64,000 nucleotides of DNA, from positions 456,470 to 520,469 of the forward strand of contig NZ_JAIQXT010000005.1 in NCBI RefSeq assembly GCF_020177055.1, given 5' to 3'. The stretch comes from Sphingomonas sp. R647. GTDB taxonomy: Bacteria; Pseudomonadota; Alphaproteobacteria; Sphingomonadales; Sphingomonadaceae. Made by a program: the position numbers and the translations under genes. The notes under the pieces are model-generated. The model was not told the origin of the DNA. It searched no databases and worked only from the letters and a program-made list of their open reading frames with translations. This document shows, in pieces, positions 8,894-21,095 of the stretch (its first letter is position 1; each line of letters starts with the position of its first letter).

Positions 8894-10930
8894 ATGAAGA
8901 TCAGTGTTTTCACGCGCCTGACGCTGGGCGTTGCCGCGCTCGCGCTGACCGGTCCTGCGCTGTCGCAGACCGCGAGCGGGCCGCGTTACGGCACCGTCGG
9001 CCTTGAGCTGTCCACACAGGACAAGAGCGTCAAGCCGGGCGATGACTTCTGGTCTTACGTCAATGGCGGCTGGGACAAGTCGGTCGAGATCGCGGCGGAT
9101 CGCGCGTCGGCGGGCTATGGCGTCAAGCTGACCGACGAGGCCGAAATTTCGGTGCGCGCGATCCTCGACGACATGGCCAAGAACCCCAGCCAGTTCGGCG
9201 CCAAGGGTCAGCAGATCGGCGACCTCTACGCCAGCTGGATGGACGAAGCCGGGATCGAGGCGCGCGGCACCGCGCCATTGAAGCCCTATCTCGCCAAGAT
9301 CGCGGCCGCGAATGACCGCGCCAAGATCCAGACGCTGTTCGCCAGCACCGGCTATGCCAGCCCGGTCGATATCGGGATCATCCCCGACCTCGCCGACCCG
9401 ACGCAGTACACCGCGTTCGCCAGCCAGGGCACGCTCGGCATGGCGCGCGACTATTATCTGCTGGAAGGCGAGAAATACGACAAGTTCCGCGCCGCCTACC
9501 GCGCCTATGTCGAGCAGGTGCTGACACTCGCCGGCATCGGTGACGCCGCGAAGAAGGCCGACGCGATCGTCGCGTTCGAAACCGCGATGGCCAAGGTGCA
9601 CTGGAGCCCCGAGCAGAACCGCAACATCATGGCGCTGTACAAGCCGATGGACCGCGCCGGCATGGCCAAGCTCGCGCCCGAGTTCAACTGGACCGGCATG
9701 ATGGAGACCGCGGGTCTGGGATCGCTGCCCAAGATGATCATGGGTAACGACACCGCGCTGACCGCGCTGGGCAAGATGTTCGCGCAAGTGCCGGTGTCGA
9801 CCTGGCAGGACTGGATGACGTTCCACTTCATCTCGTCCAACGCGGCCTATCTGCCCAAGGCGTTCGACGATGCCTCGTTCAACTTCTACGCCAAGACGCT
9901 GTCGGGCACCCCGCAGAAGCGCGAGCGGTGGAAGCGCGGCATTCAGCTGGTCAACGGCGCGCTCGGCGAAGCGGTCGGCGAGATTTACGTCGCGCGCCAT
10001 TATCCGCCGGAAAGCTCGGCCAAGATGAACGAGCTGATCGTCGACCTGCGCGCCAGCCTGGACGAGCGGTTGAAGGCCAACCAGTGGATGGACCCGGCGA
10101 CGAAGGAGAAGGCGCTGGCCAAGCTGGTCGCGTTCGATCCGCGCGTCGGCCACCCGGCCAAGTGGATCGATTATTCGTCGATGAAGATCAGCCGCGGCGA
10201 CCTGCTCGGCAACATGATGGCGTCGCGCGAATGGGGACAGAATTATCAGCTCTCGAAGCTCGGCAAGCCGGTCGACCGGTCGCTGTGGGACATGACGCCG
10301 CAGACGGTGAACGCCTATTACAACCCGCTCGCCAACCAGATCACCTTCCCGGCCGCGATCCTGCAGGCGCCGTATTTCGACGCGAAGGCGGACCCGGCGG
10401 TCAACTATGGTGCGATCGGCGCGATCATCGGGCATGAGATCGGCCACGGCTTTGACGATCAGGGCAGCCAGTTCGGTGCCGACGGCAAGTTCGCCAACTG
10501 GTGGACGCCCGAAGCCAAGGCGGCGTTCGCCAAGCGCACCGCAGTGCTGGTCGAACAGTTCAACGGCTATGAGCCGATCCCGGGCACCAAGATCAACGGC
10601 AAGCTGACGCTGGGTGAGAATATCGGCGATCTGGGCGGCGTCGAGATGGCCTATGGCGCGTATCAGCGCTATCAGGCGAAGCACGGCAAGGCCCCGGTGA
10701 TCGGCGGCCTGACCGGCGACCAGCGCTTCTTCCTGTCCTATGCGCAGGCATGGCAGTCCAAGGTGCGCGAAGACGCCGAGCGCCAGCGCCTGCTGACCGA
10801 CCCGCACAGCCCGGCCAAGTATCGCGTCAACGGCATCGTGCGCAACGTCGACGCCTGGTACGTCGCGTTCAACGTGAAGCCCGGCGACGCGCTGTACCTG
10901 CCGCCGGAACAGCGGGTGAAGATCTGGTGA
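8894..10930 (+). CDS. exported M13 family zinc metallopeptidase (neprilysin/PepO-like)
   Basis: A 678-residue protein with a signal peptide (start MKISVFTRLTLGVAALALTG, ending ALSQ). The M13 zinc site is complete: IGHEIGHGFDDQGSQF with H514, E515 and H518, and the downstream GENIGDLGG giving the third ligand E575 and D579. The C-terminus NVDAWYVAFNVKPGDALYLP and the final KIW are typical of the family. The ATG at 8894 follows a GGGGGAA site; an in-frame start at 8753 would run through the family A repeat and is rejected. It is a periplasmic endopeptidase, followed by a strong terminator. Confidence 0.95.
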   Translation: MKISVFTRLTLGVAALALTGPALSQTASGPRYGTVGLELSTQDKSVKPGDDFWSYVNGGWDKSVEIAADRASAGYGVKLTDEAEISVRAILDDMAKNPSQFGAKGQQIGDLYASWMDEAGIEARGTAPLKPYLAKIAAANDRAKIQTLFASTGYASPVDIGIIPDLADPTQYTAFASQGTLGMARDYYLLEGEKYDKFRAAYRAYVEQVLTLAGIGDAAKKADAIVAFETAMAKVHWSPEQNRNIMALYKPMDRAGMAKLAPEFNWTGMMETAGLGSLPKMIMGNDTALTALGKMFAQVPVSTWQDWMTFHFISSNAAYLPKAFDDASFNFYAKTLSGTPQKRERWKRGIQLVNGALGEAVGEIYVARHYPPESSAKMNELIVDLRASLDERLKANQWMDPATKEKALAKLVAFDPRVGHPAKWIDYSSMKISRGDLLGNMMASREWGQNYQLSKLGKPVDRSLWDMTPQTVNAYYNPLANQITFPAAILQAPYFDAKADPAVNYGAIGAIIGHEIGHGFDDQGSQFGADGKFANWWTPEAKAAFAKRTAVLVEQFNGYEPIPGTKINGKLTLGENIGDLGGVEMAYGAYQRYQAKHGKAPVIGGLTGDQRFFLSYAQAWQSKVREDAERQRLLTDPHSPAKYRVNGIVRNVDAWYVAFNVKPGDALYLPPEQRVKIW

Positions 10931-10955
10931 GGCGGCTCGCCTGATGTGATGGAGG

Positions 10956-10985
10956 GGGCCGGTTCGAAAGGACCGGTCCTTTTTT
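10956..10985 (+). terminator. Rho-independent terminator of the M13 peptidase gene
   Basis: A ten-pair stem (GGGCCGGTTC with GGACCGGTCC, including two G-T pairs) closes a GAAA tetraloop and is followed by six T residues (10980-10985). It lies 25 bases after the peptidase stop codon. Confidence 0.9.
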
Positions 10986-11005
10986 GTTGGGACCTCCCTC
11001 CCTTT

Positions 11006-11096
11006 CGTCGTCCCGGGCCTGACCCGGGACAGGGCTTTTTCTTGACGACGGCCGAGGGAAAAAGGCAGCCCAGCCCCGGGTCAAGCCCGGGGCGAC
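11006..11096. repeat. family A palindromic repeat, copy 3
   Basis: Arms CGTCGTCCCGGGCCTGACCC (from 11006) and CCCCGGGTCAAGCCCGGGGC (from about 11074), with an inner AGGGCTTTTTCTTG/GGGAAAAAGG pairing. It lies on the 3' side of the GIY-YIG gene; a further copy at 11485 lies on the 5' side. Confidence 0.88.
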
Positions 11097-11127
11097 GATA
11101 AGATGGGGGGTGGGCGACGAGTGGGTT

Positions 11128-11436
11128 TTAGTCGCCGCCAGCGATTTGATTGTACAGGTCGACCCAATCCGGATTCGCCTTCTCGATCAGCGCGAACTTC
11201 CATTCGCGGTGCCAGCGTTTAACCCGCTTTTCATGCGCGATCGCGTCGCTGATGTCCTCGGCAAATTCCGCCCAGACGAGGCGGGTCAGGTGATGCTCGG
11301 CGCAATAACTCGATCCGGCTCCTGTGCGGTGCTGGTGAACCCGGGCGGGCAGGTTTGCCGAGACGCCGGTATACATCTTGCCGCGATACCGGTTGGCCAT
11401 GATGTAGACCCAGCCGCCTTTGGGTGCGCGTGGCAT
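11128..11436 (-). CDS. GIY-YIG nuclease superfamily protein (UPF0213-like)
   Basis: A stand-alone GIY-YIG domain of 102 residues. The signature reads GWVYIMANR (residues 8-16, VYI for GIY) and GKMYTGVS (19-26, YTG for YIG), followed by the conserved R32 and H34/H36 region and EKRVKRWHREWK. Homologues of this small type are DNA nicking enzymes or repair-like proteins of uncertain role. The ATG at 11436 fits the conserved N-terminus; longer in-frame starts run through repeat DNA. The gene lies between two copies of the family A palindrome, an arrangement suggesting mobility. Confidence 0.9.
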   Translation of the reverse strand: MPRAPKGGWVYIMANRYRGKMYTGVSANLPARVHQHRTGAGSSYCAEHHLTRLVWAEFAEDISDAIAHEKRVKRWHREWKFALIEKANPDWVDLYNQIAGGD

Positions 11437-11484
11437 GGCACAACCCCACCCCAGGTTGGGTCGGCAGTCAAGCCACCCACACCA

Positions 11485-11577
11485 CGTCGCCCCGGGCTTG
11501 ACCCGGGGCCGGGCTTTTCTTGGCCGACGTTGGAAGAAGAAGAAGAAGCTCCGTCCCGGGTCAAGCCCGGGACGACG
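11485..11577. repeat. family A palindromic repeat, copy 4
   Basis: Arms CGTCGCCCCGGGCTTGACCC (from 11485) and GTCCCGGGTCAAGCCCGGGA (from about 11553), with inner GGGCTTTTCTTGGCC facing GAAGAAGAAGAAG. It closes the 5' side of the GIY-YIG gene and lies just after the stop of the acyl-CoA ligase gene. Confidence 0.9.
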
Positions 11578-11600
11578 AGAGGGGGAGGTCAGCCTGAAAC

Positions 11601-13349
11601 TCAGGCCACCCCCTCCTCCACAAACAACGCCTTCAGATCCTTCTTCAAAATCTTCCCATTCGCATTCCGCGGGAGCGTCTCCGCGACGAAACGGATCGCG
11701 ACCGGAGTCTTGAAGATCGCCAGCCGTTCGCGGACCCAGGCCTGCAACTCCGCCTCGCTCGCCTCCATGCCCGGCGCGAGATGCACCACCGCAGCCGGCT
11801 CCTCGCCCAGCGTCTTGTGCGGGATGCCGATCAGCGCGCAGTCGGTGACGGCGGGGTGGGCGTAGAGCACGTCTTCGACCTCGGACGAGTAGATATTCTC
11901 GCCGCCGCGGATGATCATGTCCTTGGCGCGGTCGACAATGAACAGGAACCCTTCCTCGTCCAGCTTCGCCAGATCGCCGGTGCGGACCCAGCCGTCGCGG
12001 AAGCACTCGGCGGTCGCCTCAGGCTTGTTCCAGTATCCCTTCACGATCATCGGCCCCTTGGCCCACAATTCGCCGACTTCGCCGACGGGCAGTTCGTGCT
12101 CGCCTTCGGGGTCCATGATCTTGAGGTCGGCGACCGGCACCGGCGGGCCGGCGCTGGTCGGGCGGTTCAAATAATCCTCGGACGAATGGCTGGTGACGGT
12201 CGCCATCGTCTCGGTCATGCCCCAGCCATTGCCGGGCAGCGCGCCGAATTCGGTGAAGATGCGCTTGACCAGCTCGGGCGCCGAGGGCGCGCCGCCATAG
12301 GCGATCGCCTCAAGGCTGGAGAGGTCGTATTTGGCGCGGTCGGGATGCTCCAGAATCTGCCACGCGATCGTCGGCACGCCGCCGGTCAGGTTGACCTTTT
12401 CGCGCTGGATGATCTCCATCGCCTCGATCACATCCCATTTCCGCATGAACACGGCGGTGTTGCCCGACGCGAGCGTGCCCATCAGGCTCGCCGAACAGGC
12501 CGTGACGTGGAACAGCGGAATGACCAGCAGGCCGACCTTGGGCTGCGGCTCGGGCGGCATTTCGCCGCGGCGCAGGTACGAGCGCGCGGCGGCATATCCG
12601 CCGGACATGATGTTGGTGCACAGATTGCGGTGCGTGCCGAGCGCGCCCTTGGGCGAACCGGTGGTGCCGCTGGTGTAGAAGATCGTCGCGTCGTCTTCCG
12701 GCTCCAGCGTCGGTTCGGCGGGGAGCGGAACGTCCGCAAGGGTCGCCCAGTCATTGGGCGCGCCGATCAGGTCTTCGAGCTTGTCGACGCCCTCGGGCAA
12801 TTCGCCATCCCAGCGGCTGACGATGGTGCGCTGAAGATCCGGCAGCTCGGGCAGCCGCTTCTGCAGCCGGGCGAACCGCTCGCCGTCGAGGAACAGTATC
12901 TTCGAACCCGAATCGCGCAGGCCGTAATCCAGCTCGCCGCCGGTCCACCACGCGTTGAGCGGAACGAGGATCGCGCCGATGCTGACCGCGGCAAAGAAGA
13001 TCACCGGCCATTCCGGAGTGTTGCGCATCGCCAGCGCGACGCGGTCACCCTTGACCACCCCCATCTCGCGCAATTTGGTCGCGAGGTGCGCGGTGGCGCG
13101 GAAATTCGCTTCATAGCTGACCCGCTCATCCTCATGGATGGTGAAGATACGCTCGCCATGAGTACGCGACAGCTGGAGCAATGCGGCGAGGTTGGGCGGG
13201 GCGTTCTTCCACACCCGCGTCTTGATGCCGCGGATTTCGACCTCGTCCATTTCCAGCTTCTGCCCGGGCGCGGTCATCAGCGCCTGGGCTTGCGCCAGCG
13301 TCATCTTCGGCCAGGACGGGTCGAGCGGGATGAGCGGTTCGGGGGCCAA
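11601..13349 (-). CDS. class I adenylate-forming acyl-CoA ligase
   Basis: A CoA ligase of about 582 residues that activates a carboxylic acid to acyl-AMP, then acyl-CoA. Motifs in order: FYTSGTTGSPKGALGTHRN (ATP loop), GNGWGMTETMATVTS, GYWNKPEATAECFRDGWVRT, GDLAKLDEEGFLFIVDRAKD (hinge), and RNANGKILKKDLK with the C-terminal catalytic lysine. A TTG at 13349 is the preferred start because GGAGAG lies seven bases upstream; TTG 13364 is an alternative. It is divergent from the serine hydrolase and FadB-type genes, which suggests a role in the same acyl-CoA pathway. Substrate unknown. Confidence 0.9.
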   Translation of the reverse strand: MAPEPLIPLDPSWPKMTLAQAQALMTAPGQKLEMDEVEIRGIKTRVWKNAPPNLAALLQLSRTHGERIFTIHEDERVSYEANFRATAHLATKLREMGVVKGDRVALAMRNTPEWPVIFFAAVSIGAILVPLNAWWTGGELDYGLRDSGSKILFLDGERFARLQKRLPELPDLQRTIVSRWDGELPEGVDKLEDLIGAPNDWATLADVPLPAEPTLEPEDDATIFYTSGTTGSPKGALGTHRNLCTNIMSGGYAAARSYLRRGEMPPEPQPKVGLLVIPLFHVTACSASLMGTLASGNTAVFMRKWDVIEAMEIIQREKVNLTGGVPTIAWQILEHPDRAKYDLSSLEAIAYGGAPSAPELVKRIFTEFGALPGNGWGMTETMATVTSHSSEDYLNRPTSAGPPVPVADLKIMDPEGEHELPVGEVGELWAKGPMIVKGYWNKPEATAECFRDGWVRTGDLAKLDEEGFLFIVDRAKDMIIRGGENIYSSEVEDVLYAHPAVTDCALIGIPHKTLGEEPAAVVHLAPGMEASEAELQAWVRERLAIFKTPVAIRFVAETLPRNANGKILKKDLKALFVEEGVA

Positions 13350-13501
13350 GGCGGGTCTCTCCAATCATATCGTTGTTGAATGTCCGGTTTGGCGATTCCA
13401 CCACCCGTCCACGCACTTCATTCTTGATTCATTGGCCGCGTAACGCAATAGGGAAGCGACAATCGCGCGAACACTTCGGGACGAGGATTCGAATTACAGG
13501 T

Positions 13502-14731
13502 ATGGACTCCGCCGACTTCGCACCCCCCGCATCCATCGGCTTCGCGCCGGATCGGCTCGCGGCGATCGACGCCTTTGTGAAGGCGCGGTATCTCGACACC
13601 GGAAAGCTGCCCAATGCCCAGTTGCTGATCGCGCGTGACGGCAAGATCGCGCATTTCAGCCATCAGGGCGCAGCGCGAGAAGGCGGCGGCGCGGTGGACG
13701 AAGGATCGATCTACCGCATCGCGTCGATGACCAAGCCGGTGACCTCGATCGCGTTCATGCAATTGGTCGAGCAAGGGAGCGTCGCGCTCGACACCCCGGT
13801 CCACCACGTGCTGCCCGAATTCAAGGGGCTGGGCGTCTATAATGGCGGTGGCGGCGGGGTGCCGTTCGTCACCCGCCCGACGACCGAGCCGATGCGGATG
13901 ATCGATCTGCTGCGGCACACCTCCGGCCTCACCTATGGCTTCCAGAATCGCGGCAATGTCGATGCCGCCTATCGCGAGGGGCGGATCGAGAGCTGGCACG
14001 GGCATCTCGACCTTGACGGCTTCGTCGCGGCGCTGGGCAAGCTGCCGCTCGAATTCTCGCCGGGTGAGGCGTGGAATTATTCGGTGTCGACCGATGTGCT
14101 CGGCGCGGTGGTCGAGCGCGTGTCGGGCCAGACGCTCGACGCCTATTTCGCCGAGCACATCTTCGCCCCGCTCGGCATGCACGACACCGGGTTCATGGTC
14201 CCGGCGGACAAGATCGATCGCCTGACCGACTGCTACACGTTCAAGCCAGGCGAAGGCCGGGTGATGTATGATCAGGGCGAGAAATCGGCGTGGAGCCGCA
14301 AGCCGACCTTGCTGTCGGGCGGTGGCGGCCTCGTCTCCACCGCGCTCGACTATCACCGCTTCTGCACGATGCTGGTGAATGGCGGGACGCTGGACGGCGC
14401 GCGCATCATCGGGCGCAAGACGCTCGACCTGATGGTCATGAACCATTTGCCCGGCGGCAAGGACCTGTCGGCACTGTCACGGTCGCTGTTCAGCGAGACG
14501 CAGAATGCCGGCACCGGCTTTGGCCTCGGCTTTGCGATGAACATCGACGTCGCGCGCTCGATGATCCCGGGCAGCGTCGGGGAGTTTTATTGGGGCGGGA
14601 TGTTTTCGACCGCCTTCTTCGTCGATCCGGTCGAACGGATCACGATGGTGTTCATGACCCAGCTGTCGCCATCGGGGCTCTACCCGATCCGGCGCGAGCT
14701 GAAGACGATGATCTATTCCGCGCTGGCCTGA
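13502..14731 (+). CDS. serine hydrolase of the beta-lactamase class C/esterase family
   Basis: A 409-residue penicillin-binding-fold enzyme. The nucleophile motif is SMTK (S75 and K78), the second motif Y193-S-V replaces the usual Y-x-N, and [10 protein letters not shown] (138-147) is typical of esterase-type members. There is no clear signal peptide, so a cytosolic esterase or lactone/amide hydrolase is more likely than a beta-lactamase. The ATG at 13502 is used. It begins a plus-strand run of acyl-CoA genes, with the FadB-type gene 28 bases downstream. Confidence 0.9.
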   Translation: MDSADFAPPASIGFAPDRLAAIDAFVKARYLDTGKLPNAQLLIARDGKIAHFSHQGAAREGGGAVDEGSIYRIASMTKPVTSIAFMQLVEQGSVALDTPVHHVLPEFKGLGVYNGGGGGVPFVTRPTTEPMRMIDLLRHTSGLTYGFQNRGNVDAAYREGRIESWHGHLDLDGFVAALGKLPLEFSPGEAWNYSVSTDVLGAVVERVSGQTLDAYFAEHIFAPLGMHDTGFMVPADKIDRLTDCYTFKPGEGRVMYDQGEKSAWSRKPTLLSGGGGLVSTALDYHRFCTMLVNGGTLDGARIIGRKTLDLMVMNHLPGGKDLSALSRSLFSETQNAGTGFGLGFAMNIDVARSMIPGSVGEFYWGGMFSTAFFVDPVERITMVFMTQLSPSGLYPIRRELKTMIYSALA

Positions 14732-14759
14732 CCGGCGCAATACGCAACTGGAGAGCGAC

Positions 14760-16779
14760 ATGTCCGTGATTACGACCGAAAAACAGGGCGATATCCTCGT
14801 CATCACCTCAAACAACCCGCCGGTGAACGCGCTGGGCGCGGCGGTGCGGCAGGGGCTGGACGCGGCGATCAAGGAACTGAACAGCGACGACAGCCTGAAG
14901 GCCGCGGTGATCCGCTGTGACGGGCGCACCTTCTTCGCCGGCGCCGATATCACCGAATTCGGCAAGCCGATGCAGGAGCCGGGGCTGCCGACCGTCGTCG
15001 ACACGATCGAGGCAAGCGAGAAGCCGGTCGTCGCCGCCGTCCATGGCACCGCCCTTGGCGGCGGGTGCGAAGTCGCGCTGGCCTGCCATTACCGCATCGC
15101 CGTACCCTCGGCGAAGTTCGGCCTGCCCGAAGTGAAGCTCGGCATCCTCCCCGGCGCGGGCGGCACCCAGCGCCTGCCGCGCGTCGCGGGCGTCGAATTC
15201 GCGCTCGAGCTGGCCGCAAAGGGCGATCCGGTCCCGGCCAAGGTCGCGCAGGCCGCTGGCCTGGTCGATCGCCTCGCCGGTGAGGACAGCCTGACCGCCG
15301 ACGCGGTTGCCTATGCCAAGGAAGTGGCGGACGCCCGCCCCCTGCCCCGCGCCAGCGAGAAGCCGGTCAGCGTCGAGGCGGGCGTGTTCGACGCCTTCCG
15401 CAAGACCAACGCCAAGCGCTTCCGCGGCTTCGACGCGCCCGAAGAGATCATCGCGGTGATCGAGGAGACGGTCGACAAGCCCTATGCCGAGGGCGTTCAG
15501 CGCGAACGCAACGGCTTCATGAAGCTGATCATGGGCGTGCAGAGCGCGGCAATGCGCCACATCTTCTTCGCCGAGCGCAAGGCCGCGAAGATCGACGATG
15601 TGCCGGAAGATACGCAGCTGCGCGCGATCAAGAAGGTCGGCGTGATCGGCGCCGGCACGATGGGCGGCGGCATTTCGATGAACTTCCTGTCCGCCGGTAT
15701 CCCGGTGACGATCGTCGAGATGCAGCAGGAGGCGCTCGACCGCGGCACCGGCGTGATGCGCAAGAATTACGAGGGCAGCGCCGCACGCGGCCGGATCAAG
15801 CCCGAGCAGGTCGAGCAGGCGATGGGCCTGCTGACCCCGACGCTCAGCCTGGACGACCTCGCCGATTGCGACCTGGTGATCGAGGCGGTCTATGAGAGCA
15901 TGGACGTCAAGAAGGACATTTTCGGCAAGCTGAGCAATATCTGCAAGCCGGGCGCGATCCTCGCCTCCAACACCAGCTACCTCAACATCGACGAGATCGC
16001 GGCATCGACCAGCCGTCCGGGCGATGTCGTCGGCATGCACTTCTTCTCGCCCGCCAATGTCATGAAGCTGCTGGAAATCGTGCGCGGCGCGAAGACCGAC
16101 AAGGATGTGCTGGCGACGGTCATGGACGTTGCCAAGAAGATCAAGAAGGTCGCAGTGGTCGCGGGCGTGTGCCACGGCTTTATCGGCAACCGCATGCTGA
16201 TGCCGCGTCAGGTCGAGGCGATGAAGCTGCTGATGGAAGGCGCGACGCCCGAGCAGGTCGACCGCGTCCATGTCGAATTCGGCATGCCGATGGGGCCGTT
16301 CCAGATGAGCGACCTCGCCGGCGTCGACATCGGCTGGCACCGCGACCCGACCCGGATCGAAAGCATCCGCGACGCGCTCGCCGCCGAGGGCCGCTGGGGC
16401 CAGAAGAAGCAGGCCGGCTTCTACGACTATGACGACAAGCGGAATCCCTCGCCCAGCCCCCGCGTCGCCGAGATCATCGAGGATTTCCGCAAAAAGACCG
16501 GCGCGGTGCAGCATGAGGTGAGCGATGAAGAGATCATCGAGCGCACGCTCTACACGATGGTCAACGAAGGCGCGCTGATCCTGCAAGAAGGCATGGCGCA
16601 GCGTGCGTCGGACATCGATGTCGTGTGGATCTATGGCTATGGCTGGCCGGTCTATCGCGGCGGTCCGATGTTCTGGGCGGACACGGTCGGCCTCAAGACC
16701 ATCGTCGCGGGGCTGGAGAAGCATGGCTTTGAAGTCGCGCAGCTGCTGAAGGACAAGGTCGCGAAGGGCGAGCGCTTCA

Positions 16780-16787
<8 letters not shown>
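14760..16787 (+). CDS. FadB/FadJ-type enoyl-CoA hydratase / 3-hydroxyacyl-CoA dehydrogenase fusion
   Basis: A 675-residue beta-oxidation enzyme. The N-terminal crotonase domain keeps both catalytic glutamates: [12 protein letters not shown] (E104) and [20 protein letters not shown] (E124). The NAD domain begins with [14 protein letters not shown] (about 293-306) and carries [17 protein letters not shown] with the catalytic His. A duplicated C-terminal dehydrogenase domain follows ([23 protein letters not shown]). Organisation and length (about 700) match FadJ-like trifunctional alpha subunits. No thiolase gene is nearby. GGAGAG precedes the ATG, and the next gene overlaps its end by eight bases. 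Confidence 0.93.
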
Positions 16788-19708
<2,921 letters not shown>

Positions 19709-19717
19709 TGCATTAGC

Positions 19718-19828
19718 CCTCTCCCCTTCAGGGGAGAGGGTTGGGAGAGGGGCAGTCGGATAAAATCAACGGGCCGGAGTTGGAGAGACTGCCCCTCTCC
19801 CCGGCCCTCTCCCCTGAAGGGGAGAGGG
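19718..19828. repeat. family B palindromic repeat, copy 1
   Basis: Two self-palindromic units, CCCTCTCCCCTTCAGGGGAG (from 19718) and CCCTCTCCCCTGAAGGGGAG (from 19805), are complementary to each other, so the element can fold as one large or two small hairpins. Its right edge GGGGAGAGGGAG supplies the Shine-Dalgarno sequence of the next gene. Confidence 0.88.
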
Positions 19829-19836
19829 AGATTTCG

Positions 19837-20964
19837 ATGCCACTCTACCTCAACGACGAACAGACGATGCTCCGCGAGAGCGCGCAGCAATTCGTGAGCG
19901 AAGCCGCCCCGGTCAGCCACATGCGCGCACTACGTGACACAAACGACACCACCGGCTTTTCCCGCGACCTGTGGAAGCAGTTCGCCGAAATGGGCTTCAC
20001 CGGCATCCTGATCCCCGAAAGCGACGGCGGCCTCGGCCTTGGCCATGTCGAGGCGGGGGTGGTGCTGGAGGAGATCGGGCGCAACCTGTCCCCCTCCCCC
20101 TTCCTAACCACGGCGGTCGCGGCGGTCGCGGCGCTCAATGGCACCGCGCAGCGCGAGCGCTGGTTCCCCGGCATCCTCTCCGGCGAGACCGTCGCGGCGC
20201 TGGCGATCGATGAACGTGCCAAACATGGCGACGCGATCGGCATGAAGGCCGAACGCTCGGGCAACGGCTTCAAGCTGACCGGCGCCAAGCAATTCGTCGC
20301 GCATGGCCATGTCGCCGACCTCCTGATCGTCGCCGCGCGCACCGCCGGATCGCCGGAGGATGCGGACGGCGTCACGCTGTTCGCGGTGCCGAAGGATGCG
20401 GCGAACCTCACCGCCGATCCACAGCGGCTGGCCGATGCGAGCCTCGCCGCGCGGATGACGTTCGACGGCGTCGCGGTCGATGCCGATGCGGTGATCGGTG
20501 AGGTCGATGGCGGCCGCGCGGTGCTCAACGCACTGCTCGGCGCCGGCCGCACCGGCGCAGCGGCGGAAATGCTCGGCGTTGGCGGCGGCGCGATGGACAT
20601 GACGGTCCAGTATCTCAAGGAGCGCAAGCAGTTCGGCACGCTGATCGGCAGCTTCCAGGCGCTCCAGCATCGCGCGGCGCACCTTTATTCGGAACTGGAA
20701 GTCGCGCGCGCGGCGGTGCTCAAGGCACAGCAATTGCTCGATGCCGGCGACGCCAAGGCGCACGATGCGGTGTCGGTCGCCAAGGCGATGGCCGGCATGG
20801 CATCGACGCTGGCGGTGCAGGAAGGCGTGCAGATGCATGGCGGCATCGGCATGACCGACGAATATGATATCGGCTTCTACATGAAGCGCGGACGCGTGCT
20901 GGCCGAGCTGTTCGGCGACACCAACTATCACGCCGACGCCCTGGCGCGGGCGAGCGGATATTGA
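19837..20964 (+). CDS. acyl-CoA dehydrogenase, small-subunit type
   Basis: A 375-residue acyl-CoA dehydrogenase of the shorter, more diverged class. It has FAEMGFTGILIPESDGGLGL near the N-terminus and HGGIGMTDEYDIGFYMKRG near the C-terminus, and ends GDTNYHADALARASGY. The usual IYEGT base motif is absent, which fits the partner role in a heteromeric dehydrogenase with the product of 18524. The ATG at 19837 is chosen because the GGGAG at the edge of the preceding repeat lies six bases upstream; the in-frame start at 19741 reads through the repeat. Confidence 0.92.
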   Translation: MPLYLNDEQTMLRESAQQFVSEAAPVSHMRALRDTNDTTGFSRDLWKQFAEMGFTGILIPESDGGLGLGHVEAGVVLEEIGRNLSPSPFLTTAVAAVAALNGTAQRERWFPGILSGETVAALAIDERAKHGDAIGMKAERSGNGFKLTGAKQFVAHGHVADLLIVAARTAGSPEDADGVTLFAVPKDAANLTADPQRLADASLAARMTFDGVAVDADAVIGEVDGGRAVLNALLGAGRTGAAAEMLGVGGGAMDMTVQYLKERKQFGTLIGSFQALQHRAAHLYSELEVARAAVLKAQQLLDAGDAKAHDAVSVAKAMAGMASTLAVQEGVQMHGGIGMTDEYDIGFYMKRGRVLAELFGDTNYHADALARASGY

Positions 20965-20971
20965 CCTTCTC

Positions 20972-21085
20972 TAGCCCCTCTCCTTTAGGGGAGGGGTTTG
21001 GGGAGGGGCAGTGCGGGTCTCACCGAGACAGCGGCATTGCCAGGACTCCCCCACCCCAACCCCTCCCCTGAAGGGGAGGGGCTAA
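20972..21085. repeat. family B palindromic repeat, copy 2
   Basis: Left unit TAGCCCCTCTCCTTTAGGGG (from 20972) and right unit CCCCTCCCCTGAAGGGGAGG (from about 21060) form complementary arms. It fills the gap between the small acyl-CoA dehydrogenase gene and tesB; the tesB ribosome site AAAGGAA follows directly. Confidence 0.85.
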
Positions 21086-21095
21086 AGGAACAAGA

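Noticed and set aside
8843..10807. A 654-residue open frame antisense to the M13 peptidase gene
   Set aside because: It is a GC-rich shadow: rich in Arg, His and Asp, with no motif, and the opposite strand encodes a full M13 enzyme with its zinc site.
13498..13504. GGTATGG near the serine hydrolase start as another copy of the shared GGTATGG box
   Set aside because: It includes the start codon itself and lacks the CGTCAA half at the fixed spacing, so it is likely chance.
13502..14731. Class C beta-lactamase (AmpC)
   Set aside because: There is no signal peptide, the Y-x-N motif is altered, and no AmpR-type regulator is nearby; an esterase-type hydrolase fits better.
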